Source: Chryseobacterium sp. CY350 (lineage in GTDB: Bacteria; Bacteroidota; Bacteroidia; Flavobacteriales; Weeksellaceae). From it: DNA of 64,000 bases. Of this stretch, positions 26,583 through 36,055 are shown one piece after another (position 1 is the first letter of the stretch; each line of letters begins with the position of its first letter). A model generated the notes under the pieces. The model saw only the letters and a list, made by a program, of their open reading frames with translations. It did not search any database and was not told where the DNA came from. Where the stretch lies: assembly GCF_027945075.1 (NCBI RefSeq), contig NZ_CP116034.1:3410001-3474000 (forward strand). The letters run 5' to 3'. The translations under genes were made by a program, and so were the position numbers.

Positions 26583-27293
26583 TTAAATGCTTTTCCAAGC
26601 TGATTCTAAAGCTAATTCTATCATTGGCTTCAAAGCCTTTTCTCTTTGATCGGCTGAAATATTTTCATGAGTCGGAATAATATCCGAAACCGTGAGAATT
26701 GTCGCAGCATTTTTTCCTAAATATTTTGCATTGGCAAACAATCCGAAAGCTTCCATTTCTACAGCCGGACAATCGTATTTTGTGGCAATTGACGGAATAT
26801 TGGGATCTTTTCTGTAGAAAATATCGCTGCTGTGAATGTTCGTGGCTTTCGCTTTTAAAGATAATTCTTCTGCGGTTTGATTAATGATTTCAAAAATATT
26901 TCCCTGATGAGAAATGATATCTTCTTCAATTTCCCAGGCAAATTTTGCGTAAGTACTTTCACTTGCTGCGTTTTCGACATTTAAAAGATCAAAAACTTTC
27001 AGATCAGTAGTGTAAGCTCCACAAGTTCCGATCCTGATGATGGTATCAACTTCGTATTCTGTAAACAGTTCAAAAGAATAAATTCCTATGCTTGGAAAAC
27101 CCATTCCGCTGGCTCCAACAGTGATTTCCTTGCCTTTATAAATACCTGTATAATAGAAAATACCTCTCGTCTGGCTTACCAATTTTGCATTTTCCAGGAA
27201 ATTATCGGCGATATATTTTGCTCGGAGCGGATCTCCGGGTTGCAATACCACTTTAGCAATTTCTCCCTTTTTTGCACTGATGTGAACACTCAT
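26583..27293 (-). CDS. deoD: Purine nucleoside phosphorylase (DeoD type)
   Basis: The hexameric-type phosphorylase of 236 residues cleaves purine (deoxy)nucleosides to base and pentose-1-phosphate. The phosphate-binding QPGDPLRAKYIAD is at the N-terminus, GASGMGFPSIGIYSFEL forms the central signature, IRIGTCGAY lines the active site, and VEMEAFGLFANAK and the catalytic Asp in LTVSDI are near the C-terminus. It is transcribed alone on the minus strand. All motifs and length match DeoD. Confidence 0.95.
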   Translation of the reverse strand: MSVHISAKKGEIAKVVLQPGDPLRAKYIADNFLENAKLVSQTRGIFYYTGIYKGKEITVGASGMGFPSIGIYSFELFTEYEVDTIIRIGTCGAYTTDLKVFDLLNVENAASESTYAKFAWEIEEDIISHQGNIFEIINQTAEELSLKAKATNIHSSDIFYRKDPNIPSIATKYDCPAVEMEAFGLFANAKYLGKNAATILTVSDIIPTHENISADQREKALKPMIELALESAWKSI

Positions 27294-27352
27294 AATTTTA
27301 TTTTGAATGGTGCAAAGATAACAAATATGTTAAAGGTGAATGGTTAATTTAT

Positions 27353-27443
27353 GACCCCGCTTGAATTTTTTTGAAGCTATTCCCGCTTTCCGTTTCAATC
27401 TTTTTTTTTCAAAAAAGGATTTCCTCTGCAATCGGGGCTAGGG
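27353..27443. repeat. Dispersed repeat C, copy 2
   Basis: It contains GAAGCTATTCCCGCTTTCCG and ends with TGCAATCGGGGCTAGG. The centre is a T-run/A-run hairpin. It matches the copies at 22.3 and 43.9 kb. Confidence 0.7.
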
Positions 27444-27557
27444 TTTTGGGATACAATTATTTAATGAGTACCACTTTTGTCAATTCGTGATTTTTTAGCA
27501 ATTTAAATTAATGATTAAGTTATCATTTAAATTGATATTTCAGAAAGAATATTTTCT

Positions 27558-27565
27558 ATTTTTGT
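27558..27565 (+). promoter_or_regulatory. Promoter -7 element directly before the ternary operon
   Basis: TATTTTTG matches TAnnTTTG and ends only three to six bases before the first ATG codons. Transcription would start at or next to the start codon, giving a leaderless or nearly leaderless message. Confidence 0.45.
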
Positions 27566-27571
27566 TAGATG

Positions 27572-28216
27572 ATGGAAACCAAATCCCCATTGTTGGATAC
27601 GATATTTCTTCTTCGAAAAGAAGAATGCATTACCGTTTTTTCAGATTTAAAAGAGATTACAAAAAAGGAAGACGAGGATGCGGGGAATTATTTTGAAACC
27701 GAATTTGAAAAAGAAAGATTAGAGTATTTATCTGATCAAATCGATTGCAATAAAGAAACTGCAGTTTGGGCAGCAAAAGTGCTGTATCACTCTGTACAAC
27801 TGTATATGATAAGAGAAAATACGGCGAAAGATTTGAACATATTAATTCCGGAATTAAAAGAAATCCGAAATATCTCTTCAATTTTATCAGCAGATTTATC
27901 GCTGAGATTTTTACCGCAAATAATCTCTGCTTTACAGCATGCAGATTCCGAAGATCCTTTGGTGAAAATCTTAGAAAATATTTTACAGAACTTTCATTAC
28001 TCAGGAATTGGTTTTGATCTGAATTTGGAAAAAATAAACTGGGAAGAAGAATTAAAAGACAAAACCTACCGAAAATTATATCTCGAAAGAATTGTCGAAA
28101 AGAAAGCTTATAACTTAGCTGAAATTCCTTTTATCAATCAATTATTGATCGGTGAATTTGGAATGTATAAAGATGCTTTTTGGAGAGAATTAAAAATCAT
28201 AATTCAAGAAAAATAA
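27572..28216 (+). CDS. Ternary-system accessory protein (helical, unknown)
   Basis: The 214-residue protein (or 215 from the adjacent ATG at 27569) is predicted to be almost wholly helical, with no motif I can name. Its stop codon overlaps the MoxR start by one base (TAATG), so it is translationally coupled to the AAA+ ATPase. In described MoxR-vWA-beta-propeller ternary systems a small helical protein often accompanies MoxR, and this gene is probably that component. Function beyond this association is unknown. Confidence 0.65.
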   Translation: METKSPLLDTIFLLRKEECITVFSDLKEITKKEDEDAGNYFETEFEKERLEYLSDQIDCNKETAVWAAKVLYHSVQLYMIRENTAKDLNILIPELKEIRNISSILSADLSLRFLPQIISALQHADSEDPLVKILENILQNFHYSGIGFDLNLEKINWEEELKDKTYRKLYLERIVEKKAYNLAEIPFINQLLIGEFGMYKDAFWRELKIIIQEK

Positions 28217-29349
28217 TGACTCAGAATATCACAAAACTTAATACCGTTCTTAATTATGTGAAGGATACATTCGTTGGAAAAAACGACGTTGTTGATTTAC
28301 TTGGAATTTGCTTACTGGCAAGAGAAAACGCATTTTTGTACGGACCTCCCGGAACCGCAAAATCCGCTATTGTAAGAACTTTAGCAAAAACCGTAAAAGA
28401 TGGCAAAAACTTCGAATATCTTTTGACACGTTTTACAGAACCAAATGAAATTTTCGGACCTTTTGATATTAGAAAATTAAAAGAGGGTGAGCTTCTCACA
28501 AACACAGAAGGTATGATGCCAGAAGCATCAATGGTTTTTCTGGATGAGATTTTCAATGCAAACTCAGCAATTCTGAATTCGCTTTTGATGGCTTTGAACG
28601 AAAAGATTTTCAAAAGAGGAAAAGAAACAAAAAATCTTCCTGCGTTGATGTTTGTAGGAGCAAGTAACGTTCTTCCTGAAGATGAAGCGTTGAATGCGTT
28701 ATTCGACCGTTTTCTGATCAGAATTAATGTTGATTATGTGCATCCCGATCTTCTTCAACAGGTACTTTTAGCTGGAAGAAAACTCGAAAATAATATCGAA
28801 ACGGAAACTCCTGAAATTCTTTCAAACGAAATCAAAGAACTTCAAAATTTGTGTAAAACGATTGATTTAAAACCGATTTACGAAGTATATTTAAATACAA
28901 TTATCAATCTTCGAAATACAGGAATTGCAATTTCCGACCGTAGAGCGGTAAAACTGCAAAATCTGATTGCTGCAAGTGCATTAATTTGTGGTAGAAATGA
29001 AGCGATTCTTTCTGATCTATGGGTTTTGAAACACATTTGGGACACCCAAGAACAGATAGAAATTCTGGAAGGAATTATCAACAGAACGATTGAAAAAGAC
29101 GACCATCCGAAATCGCATCCGCAAGCTTTACAAAACAAGGCTCCGAATCCGGAGGAAGTAATGAAAGATGTGAAAATTCTCATTGATCAATGGGAAAGCG
29201 GAACATCTACTTTTGAAGAGCAAAATGTCATTAAAGATAAATTGAGATACCTGCAAACGCGTTGCGACTGGATCAGAAATCCTGAGCAAAAAAAATATAT
29301 TCAAACAGAAATCGAAAATCTATGGCAAAAGATTCTTCAGACAGTATAA
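28216..29349 (+). CDS. MoxR-type AAA+ ATPase of a ternary conflict/stress system
   Basis: The ATPase has 377 residues from the ATG that overlaps the upstream stop; an upstream in-frame start at 28180 lies inside the previous gene and is less likely. Walker A is GPPGTAKSA at about residue 43, Walker B is MVFLDEIF at about residues 109-116, and the sensor and arginine-finger region includes LPEDEALNALFDRF. A C-terminal helical extension follows after about residue 290. MoxR proteins work with vWA partners in chaperone-like remodelling. Here the next genes overlap one another and include a vWA protein, matching the MoxR-vWA-beta-propeller layout. Confidence 0.9.
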   Translation: MTQNITKLNTVLNYVKDTFVGKNDVVDLLGICLLARENAFLYGPPGTAKSAIVRTLAKTVKDGKNFEYLLTRFTEPNEIFGPFDIRKLKEGELLTNTEGMMPEASMVFLDEIFNANSAILNSLLMALNEKIFKRGKETKNLPALMFVGASNVLPEDEALNALFDRFLIRINVDYVHPDLLQQVLLAGRKLENNIETETPEILSNEIKELQNLCKTIDLKPIYEVYLNTIINLRNTGIAISDRRAVKLQNLIAASALICGRNEAILSDLWVLKHIWDTQEQIEILEGIINRTIEKDDHPKSHPQALQNKAPNPEEVMKDVKILIDQWESGTSTFEEQNVIKDKLRYLQTRCDWIRNPEQKKYIQTEIENLWQKILQTV

Positions 29350-30065
29350 AAGAATTTTGGGCAGAAATTCCGCGAATTGATGAAGATTTTTTGGGCTCAA
29401 TTCGTGACTGGAAAAATGTTCAGATCGCTTCAGATGATGAAGTAATTTGGCTGAAAGGTTTTACCGATGAACAAGCTGTTTCGTCGGAAATTCATCAATT
29501 GCCCAATTTTTTGCTGTACGAATTAAGAGAAGGACTTTTATTCAGAAAAGATGCTTTGGTTCCCAGTAAAAAAGTAAGCACGGCTATGCTTTGGATGCCG
29601 ATTGATAAAGCTTTAAAACTAACTTTTCCGATTTCAAATAATAATTTTTTTGGAATTGATGAAAATGTTGAAATTAAGCTAAAACCAAGCGAAGAAGAGC
29701 AACCTGCAATTGCATTATTAAGTTCAATTTCTGAAATTAAAGACAGAATTGTAGAAATTCCGAAATTCAAATTGGAAAAACTGGATTGGATTGTCATTAA
29801 TGATAAAGCATTATTTATAGGAAACCCATTATTGAGTTTTCCGGGGAAAACGTATTGGACGAAAGACAATCATCTTTTACCGACAGGTTTTGATTTTGAA
29901 TTTAAAAATTTGAGTTATTTATTGCAAAGAAAATATAACGCAACTCAGGAACAATGGCTTTTATGGAACGAAAACGGAAGTGTTTTGCATCTCAATAAGG
30001 AAGATTTTAGAAAACTGTCTGTTAGTTCATTTCGTCTCACTGAAAAAGCAAAGGAATGGAGTTAG
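29322..30065 (+). CDS. Ternary-system protein, probable bpX-type domain
   Basis: The 247-residue soluble protein starts 28 bases inside the end of the MoxR gene and overlaps the next gene by 10 bases. The first half is rich in Trp and acidic residues and the second half contains short beta-like stretches (DWIVINDKALFIGN, KTYWTKDNHLLPTG, TQEQWLLWN). Position and style agree with the bpX domain proteins that accompany MoxR and vWA-beta-propeller proteins in the published ternary system. I cannot say which bpX class it is. Confidence 0.6.
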   Translation: MAKDSSDSIKEFWAEIPRIDEDFLGSIRDWKNVQIASDDEVIWLKGFTDEQAVSSEIHQLPNFLLYELREGLLFRKDALVPSKKVSTAMLWMPIDKALKLTFPISNNNFFGIDENVEIKLKPSEEEQPAIALLSSISEIKDRIVEIPKFKLEKLDWIVINDKALFIGNPLLSFPGKTYWTKDNHLLPTGFDFEFKNLSYLLQRKYNATQEQWLLWNENGSVLHLNKEDFRKLSVSSFRLTEKAKEWS

Positions 30066-32440
30066 TATCGTATTTTCAGTCATATAAAGATTATTTTTGG
30101 GAATGGACGACTGATGAGGATGTTCCAGACGATACAGGATATAATGAAAACAATCTCATTTCGATTCCAAATGTAGGAGCAATTGCTTATAGGCCTTATA
30201 TTATTGAAGTTTTAAAACAATTACAACCGCAAGGTTTTCCGCCCTTTGGATCTTTGCTTCTTCTATTGTATGCTACACAAGAGGGATATTTAAATTTAGA
30301 TGGAATTCTTTATCATTTAAAAAGAGTTCAATTAAATTATATTGATGTTGAAAAACTGAACATTCATGAAGGAATTAAATTTTTAGAAAATCTAAGAACT
30401 TTAGCAAACAAATATAAAAAAGGACAAAATAAAATTATTCTTTTACAAACTGTTTTTGCTCATTCACCTGTCGTTGCTTCATCTGTTAATTCGAATTTGT
30501 TGTTAAGAATGTATGCTAAAAAATCGCATATCATCGCAGAATCAGCAAATAAAAAGGAATTGCAAGATTCGGTTATCATAAAAGATATTCGAACACTAGC
30601 AATATTAGGCTCAAAATTTCCTACAACAGAATCCATCATCAAAGCGATGCAGGGAATTACTGAAATTCCAGAGTTGGAAGATGAAGTTGTACAGGAAGAA
30701 ACCACCGTAGAAACGGATAAAGATTTTATCCAAGAATTAATTGAAGATCCAAAAACTTTCCAAATCGGTAGTTTGATTAAAAGAATCTGGAGCGGTCTGA
30801 AAATCCCGATGCGACACCTTTCTCCCGGCGAACAGCCAATCGGAGGAATTTCTGATATGACCAATAAAGGCGATTTTCACAGAATGCTTTTGTCGGAATT
30901 TGCCAACGAAGATGAGGTTTTTATGAACCGTGTTGCCAATAACGAAGCATTGTACATTCAAAGAGAAATTCCGCCTGAGGAAAATATTTTTGAAAGGATT
31001 ATTTTGATTGATACTTCGCTGAAAAATTGGGGAACTCCGAAAATTTTGGCGTTTGCTTCGGCGATTGCCGTGATCAAACATCCGAAAGCGCATTCGGAAT
31101 GTAAAGTTTTTGCTTTAGGACAAACCAATGTGCCAATTTCTTTGGATAAATTGGATGAAGTGATAGAAAATCTGAATCAGGTGAGTCCGGTTTTGGAGGT
31201 TTCTCATGCACTTGAAAAGTTCTTTACTGAAGAGCATCGAGGAAAAGATCTGGAAGTTTTTTTTATTACAAATCAGGAAAATTTAGCCCATCAAAAACTT
31301 CAAAAAGTCATTCACCAAAACAGAGATCGACTAAAATTTCTGGTAACAACTTCTTCTGATGGCGAACTGAATTTTTACAAGCACCATAAAGGAACGAGAA
31401 AGCATATTCACAAAATTATGCTTCCGTTAAAGGAATTGTGGGCAAATCCGCCAAAACACAAGACGATAAATGTACAGGGAAACCAGATTAAAACTAATAT
31501 TCCAAAGAATTATCCATTATTATTTCCAACTCCAAAAGAGAGAATTAAAACATTTTTATATGAAGGAGATTTCTATATTTTAAGCAATAAAAAACAACTC
31601 CTGAAAACGTATCTGTCGGATAATTATTATAATAAAAATATCTATCAAAATATTAGTACCCAAAAAGGATGCGAAGTTATTATTGAAAATATTTCAGTAA
31701 AACCAAAAGGTCAATTTGCCTTAGCCAAAAATAAAGCTGGAAATTATATTCTGGCTCAATTTCAGCAAGATAAAAAAATTCTTTCCAAGTTGAATTTAAA
31801 TACAAAAGAGTATTCTGAACTAAATCTTACGGGACAAAATATTCCTATAAATTTTCATTTAATTTATTTTAATAAAAATTTCTATCTATATAATTTTGAT
31901 GCCCCAAAGATTTTCATGATTAGTCTAGAAGGTCATCTTTCTATTGAAGAAGTTGAAAATGATCAACAAATTTTAAAAAATGGAATCAAAAGCGAAACAG
32001 AACTTAATAAATTAAAAGACAGAGGTGCGAAAATTTTAAACAACTTTACCAAAATAGGAATTAATGATGCTGAAGAATTTATTATTTCGAATTTTGCGTT
32101 AGAATTTCATACTGAAAATGTCTATTATTTGGGTAAAAATCTTCAGAAAATTGAAGTTTTAGCAAGTCAGAACAAAAATAAATTTGCTTTTGAAGATGGA
32201 AGTGAAGTCATAACAGATCATCGCGGAATGCTTGCTTTTAAAAGCAGCAACAAAAATATTCCAACATTTTATATGCCTTCTGTTCATTACGGATTTATGG
32301 CTTTAGCGACAGAAAAAGAATTTGGAGGTTCAGAATATTATCTACCGAAAGATTCAAAATTGAAAGTAAGAGAAATGGACGAAATGTATTCTGATTATAT
32401 GGAAGCTTTTATTAAACATATTTTGGAACATGGAACTTAG
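30056..32440 (+). CDS. vWA plus beta-propeller-like protein of the ternary system
   Basis: The 794-residue protein has a helical N-terminal part (about residues 1-300), a von Willebrand A-like domain beginning ERIILIDTSLKNWG at about residue 312, and a C-terminal half made of short repeated beta-strand blocks consistent with a beta-propeller. The metal site is altered: the usual DxSxS reads DTSLKN, so Asp and the first Ser are kept and the second Ser is lost. It overlaps both neighbours by about ten bases. It is the expected partner of MoxR, which may act on it or through it. Confidence 0.75.
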   Translation: MELVSYFQSYKDYFWEWTTDEDVPDDTGYNENNLISIPNVGAIAYRPYIIEVLKQLQPQGFPPFGSLLLLLYATQEGYLNLDGILYHLKRVQLNYIDVEKLNIHEGIKFLENLRTLANKYKKGQNKIILLQTVFAHSPVVASSVNSNLLLRMYAKKSHIIAESANKKELQDSVIIKDIRTLAILGSKFPTTESIIKAMQGITEIPELEDEVVQEETTVETDKDFIQELIEDPKTFQIGSLIKRIWSGLKIPMRHLSPGEQPIGGISDMTNKGDFHRMLLSEFANEDEVFMNRVANNEALYIQREIPPEENIFERIILIDTSLKNWGTPKILAFASAIAVIKHPKAHSECKVFALGQTNVPISLDKLDEVIENLNQVSPVLEVSHALEKFFTEEHRGKDLEVFFITNQENLAHQKLQKVIHQNRDRLKFLVTTSSDGELNFYKHHKGTRKHIHKIMLPLKELWANPPKHKTINVQGNQIKTNIPKNYPLLFPTPKERIKTFLYEGDFYILSNKKQLLKTYLSDNYYNKNIYQNISTQKGCEVIIENISVKPKGQFALAKNKAGNYILAQFQQDKKILSKLNLNTKEYSELNLTGQNIPINFHLIYFNKNFYLYNFDAPKIFMISLEGHLSIEEVENDQQILKNGIKSETELNKLKDRGAKILNNFTKIGINDAEEFIISNFALEFHTENVYYLGKNLQKIEVLASQNKNKFAFEDGSEVITDHRGMLAFKSSNKNIPTFYMPSVHYGFMALATEKEFGGSEYYLPKDSKLKVREMDEMYSDYMEAFIKHILEHGT

Positions 32441-34136
32441 AATAAAACCTTTTCCGAAAAATAATCATCCGAAAAAAGGACTTTTAATAAAGGGTTCTTC
32501 ACCATTTACTTGGCTTCAGGAGATGGAAATTTTGGGTGTAGATTTAAATCAGATTCAGTCTTATCCGATTCCTTCCAACGAACCGAATGTTTTGTATGGA
32601 TGTTTTTTAATTTTTGAAAATAACGCTCCCAACGAAATCGGGAGAAATTCTTATTTTCAGTGTATCGATCACAAATTTTTCATTCCTGAAAACACGACTT
32701 TTTATCCAAAAATCAATCCTGAAGAATGGCAAAATATCGATGCTGAATTTTTAATCATGCATCCCGAATTCGGATTGGTAAAGCTCAATGAAGAAATTGA
32801 TTGGCTTTCCATTATTCAAAATCCGAAACAGTCCGAAGATAAAATCCGAAAACCTCAAAATGGTGTAAAAATCCCTCAGAAAATTGAGAGTTATACGGTT
32901 GAAATGGATGATGAGAAAGTTTTAGAAGCTCTTGAAAAACCGCAAACCGAAGAAGAATGGATGAAAAATCTTCCATTTGACTTAAAAAAATTGATGGCTG
33001 GAAATAAAAAAGAGATTGAGAAATATTTAAAATACATCGAAAAATATCCAGATCGAGCTGTAGATCTAGGAATTCCTTTAGATGTTACGGGAACTTCCCG
33101 AGGTGATGGTTTTGCAAAATTCATGTTTGGAAATTCATGGTTCGGGAAATTATTCGGCGGAAATTCTATAAACGGAGAAAAGTCGACGTATTCTATAAAA
33201 TACCGTTGGGTATTTTGGGTTTTTCTGATCATTATTGGGTTGGTAAGAATTTCAATATATCTAAACAAAAAAAATGATGCAAAAAATTTTCCGATGGCTT
33301 CGTCCGGGAAAGTTTCTGAGGCTGATAAAAATATGATGAATCCTACTATCGCGTATCGATCCGGAGTTACAGATATTGATTTGAAGATCGATTCTATGTT
33401 TGGAAGAAAACGGAATGAGTTAGCCACTGAGAGATTAATGCTTCTTACAGGAAATACTGAAGAAGAAAGTTATAAAGAATATCTGAAAAATGGAGGAAAA
33501 TCTATTGAAAAAATTTCCAAAGAAGCTGATTCGATAGAAAATAAAATTACAACTGCAACAGATTCTTTGAAAAGAGTCTACCGTCAAAAAATCGTAAAAT
33601 ATTTAGTTCAAAACGAAGTAAAAGTCAGGAAGAAAATTACAGATTCTTTAAACAAAATAAGTTCCGGAAAACCTGCCGATCATGGAATTGTGAAAACCAT
33701 TTTAAAAAAGAAAAAGGTTTTAATTGAAGATTCTTTAGGCCGACTTTACGGGACAAAAGAGATCATTGAACCACCAATTGATCTTAACAAAGGTAAAATA
33801 GTTGAAACATTAGAGAGCGAAAAACCCTATTCGAAAAACGACATTTCTTTCTCTGAAATTATTTGGCTGATTATTTTTATGACAGGAGTTGTCGGGTTGT
33901 ATTCATTCATCGTTAAAAGAAAATCTTTGAATGTCGGAGGCGAAAATGTTCCCAACGGAATCAAGATTTTTCTTGTCATTGTGCTTTTAGCAATGTTGGC
34001 TTATATTTTTTATCCTTTGATCGAAATGTTCGGCTACAATTGGTTTGTGTGGATTCTAATTATTGGTGTTGTGTTGCTTCTTTACCGTCTTTTCAGCGAA
34101 GACAAAACTATTTTAAAATCAGATAAAGATGAATAG
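32430..34136 (+). CDS. Ternary-system membrane protein (bpX6-like)
   Basis: The 568-residue protein has a soluble N-terminal domain of about 260 residues, one membrane helix (VFWVFLIIIGLVRISIYL), a long charged region that is probably coiled coil, then three closely spaced helices near the C-terminus (starting IIWLIIFMTGVVG, IKIFLVIVLLAML and WFVWILIIGVVLLL). It likely anchors the complex to the inner membrane. It overlaps the vWA gene by 11 bases and the next gene by 8. The bpX6 label is a guess from position and membrane topology. Confidence 0.65.
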   Translation: MELRIKPFPKNNHPKKGLLIKGSSPFTWLQEMEILGVDLNQIQSYPIPSNEPNVLYGCFLIFENNAPNEIGRNSYFQCIDHKFFIPENTTFYPKINPEEWQNIDAEFLIMHPEFGLVKLNEEIDWLSIIQNPKQSEDKIRKPQNGVKIPQKIESYTVEMDDEKVLEALEKPQTEEEWMKNLPFDLKKLMAGNKKEIEKYLKYIEKYPDRAVDLGIPLDVTGTSRGDGFAKFMFGNSWFGKLFGGNSINGEKSTYSIKYRWVFWVFLIIIGLVRISIYLNKKNDAKNFPMASSGKVSEADKNMMNPTIAYRSGVTDIDLKIDSMFGRKRNELATERLMLLTGNTEEESYKEYLKNGGKSIEKISKEADSIENKITTATDSLKRVYRQKIVKYLVQNEVKVRKKITDSLNKISSGKPADHGIVKTILKKKKVLIEDSLGRLYGTKEIIEPPIDLNKGKIVETLESEKPYSKNDISFSEIIWLIIFMTGVVGLYSFIVKRKSLNVGGENVPNGIKIFLVIVLLAMLAYIFYPLIEMFGYNWFVWILIIGVVLLLYRLFSEDKTILKSDKDE

Positions 34137-35148
34137 ACAGAAGTTTATAGATAAATTCATGGCGGCATTCTTTATTCTGGTTATTTTTAAAGTGATCGGA
34201 ATTTTGACTCAGTTATTTCATGCTACATTATGGAGTGTGATAGGAAATCTTTTGATTTTCATAGTGGTGGCGGTGATCATTCTTCTTGTTATTACTGCTT
34301 TAAAGGATAAAGAAAAACAAAATTCGGGAGTAGGCGGCCGTCACGGTGGAGGTGGAAGTTCTTACGTTGAAAGTTCACTTTTCGACCGAATCAGAAATAA
34401 ATATGAAGACCTTGCAAAAAAATATATCGACGAAAAAGATTATAGAAAAGCTGCAAAAGTTTACATGAATCTTCTCCAAGATAATTACCGAGGTGCAAAA
34501 ACTTTGGAAAACGGAGGTTTTTATAATGAAGCAGCGGCTATTTATCTTAAAAAGTTAAAAAATAAATCTGAAGCAGCAAACTGTTACGAAAAAGCAAAGC
34601 AGTACAGAAAGGCAATCGATTTGTATAAAGAGCTCGAACAAAAAGAAAAAGTTGGTGATCTGTACAGACAAATTAATGATCTAAAAAATTCGAACAATTA
34701 TTATCAAATGGTTGTAGACGATTATGTGAATAACAATCAGATAGTAAAAGGCTCATTGATTTACCGTAAAAAAATGGAAATGCCGGATGAAGCTCAGAAA
34801 ATTTTGTTAAAAGGTTGGGAAGAAGATCGTGATGCTTTCAATTGTCTGAATAATTATTTTGCAAATATTTTTGATGTTAAAAAACTCGATCAGCAGATCC
34901 AGGAATTGTACGAGAAAACACCTTCAGATAAGAAGATTACTTATCTTGAAGCCATTAAATATGAATTTAAAAAAGATCAGAAACTTCAAAATACAACAAG
35001 AAATATCGCCTACGAAATCATCGCCGAAAAAGTAGCAACCCGTTCTGAAATCGTCAATGAATTAAAACATTTCAATCCTGATGATCAGGTGATTTTAAAA
35101 GATATTTCGAGGTTTAAGACGGGACGGAATAAGATGTTTAGGAATTGA
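34129..35148 (+). CDS. Membrane-anchored TPR-like protein of the ternary system
   Basis: The 339-residue protein has two N-terminal membrane helices (about residues 10-30 and 35-60), a Gly-rich linker GVGGRHGGGGSS, and then helical repeats resembling TPRs: YIDEKDYRKAAKVYMNLL, NGGFYNEAAAIYLKKL, SEAANCYEKAKQYRKAIDLY and EKVGDLYRQIND. Such scaffolds often close ternary-system operons. It overlaps the previous gene by 8 bases, so the five-gene set is translationally coupled end to end. Confidence 0.75.
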   Translation: MNRQKFIDKFMAAFFILVIFKVIGILTQLFHATLWSVIGNLLIFIVVAVIILLVITALKDKEKQNSGVGGRHGGGGSSYVESSLFDRIRNKYEDLAKKYIDEKDYRKAAKVYMNLLQDNYRGAKTLENGGFYNEAAAIYLKKLKNKSEAANCYEKAKQYRKAIDLYKELEQKEKVGDLYRQINDLKNSNNYYQMVVDDYVNNNQIVKGSLIYRKKMEMPDEAQKILLKGWEEDRDAFNCLNNYFANIFDVKKLDQQIQELYEKTPSDKKITYLEAIKYEFKKDQKLQNTTRNIAYEIIAEKVATRSEIVNELKHFNPDDQVILKDISRFKTGRNKMFRN

Positions 35149-35166
35149 TTGAATAAAAATCGTTAG

Positions 35167-35445
35167 ATGGATAACTCTAATAAATATTTTCATTTTAGTC
35201 ACGAAGGAAAAAACGTTTACGAAATTGTAGATGAAATAATATCTAACTATAAATCTCCATTGTTTGCAATTAAGAAAATTAGAGAAATTTTCCCCAATTT
35301 TTCTTTAATAGAGGCAAAAGAAATAGTAATCATTTCAACTTCTGAACATAAAAGTTTATATGATTATCAAGGAAGTTTGCTTCCTGATCTTGAAGAATCA
35401 GATAAATTAATAAATGAAGAAGAGAACAAAAATAAGGATCAATAA
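35167..35445 (+). CDS. Small protein with L7/L12 C-terminal-like domain
   Basis: The 92-residue protein follows the ternary operon by 18 bases. Its central part, SPLFAIKKIREIFPNFSLIE followed by AKEIV, resembles the C-terminal fold of ribosomal protein L7/L12, whose pattern is IKxxREx...LxEAKxxV. The C-terminus is acidic (LEESDKLINEEENKNK). Such stand-alone domains are known as small adaptors, but I have no evidence for a specific partner. It may be the last gene of the ternary operon. Confidence 0.55.
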   Translation: MDNSNKYFHFSHEGKNVYEIVDEIISNYKSPLFAIKKIREIFPNFSLIEAKEIVIISTSEHKSLYDYQGSLLPDLEESDKLINEEENKNKDQ

Positions 35446-35524
35446 AATAAGTGACGAAAGTTCTGTAGACTATCATTTCTTATCTGTCAATTATAAAATT
35501 AATTAAAGAAATAAGAAAAACATT

Positions 35525-35532
35525 TATCTTTG
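35525..35532 (+). promoter_or_regulatory. Promoter -7 element before a 42-residue frame
   Basis: TATCTTTG matches TAnnTTTG and lies 13 bases before the small open frame at 35546. Confidence 0.5.
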
Positions 35533-35545
35533 CACCAATATAATT

Positions 35546-35674
35546 ATGACAATACAAAGAGCACATATCAGTTTAAATCTATGCGATCGCCCTGCAATAA
35601 AGGGATCGTTTGGATATGAATGGATGATATTGGATGAGGCGAAATGTGCTTGCTTTGAAAATTATTTACTGTAA
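35546..35674 (+). CDS. Small open frame 1 (42 residues), possible leader peptide
   Basis: The frame has its own -7 element, runs for 42 residues and is followed 31 bases later by a strong intrinsic terminator. The peptide ends DEAKCACFENYLL. A similar arrangement (short frame with Cys near the end, then terminator) recurs at 36056. The pair stands just before the tRNA-like array. It could be a leader peptide, a small toxin or a small regulatory RNA with an incidental frame. Confidence 0.45.
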   Translation: MTIQRAHISLNLCDRPAIKGSFGYEWMILDEAKCACFENYLL

Positions 35675-35704
35675 ACTTGTAAAAATTTAATCAAAATACT
35701 GTAG

Positions 35705-35732
35705 AAACGCCTCGATGATCGGGGCGTTTTTT
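35705..35732 (+). terminator. Terminator after small frame 1
   Basis: AAACGCC pairs with GGCGTTT, extended by CGAT/ATCG inside, followed by T6. It isolates the 35.5-kb transcript from the RNA array. Confidence 0.85.
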
Positions 35733-36055
35733 GTGTTTTAAGGGCAGAAATTATTTAGAATGAAAAAAAATAACCATAAAAGTGAAAAATATTTAATCAA
35801 CAATGAACAATTAATAAGAAAATAAAACGTGATCAATAACCCGATGAGAGACAGTCATTTAGGTAATTAAGATATCTGTAATGTATTACGGACAGAAATT
35901 CGCTATTCTAAATTTGAATTATAATTAACTGATTTTCAAATAGTTAATTGAAAAATAAATTTGCGAGTTAAAAAATTTCATACTTACTTTGCAACCGAAA
36001 ATTAAAGCAATACGTTTTTAATCTTTTCAAAAAAACAATTTTAAACAAGAATATA

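Noticed and set aside
35733-36055. Another tRNA-like gene in the spacer between the two small frames
   Set aside because: Short pairings such as CTGTAAT/ATTACGGACAG occur but no T-arm or D-arm can be assigned.
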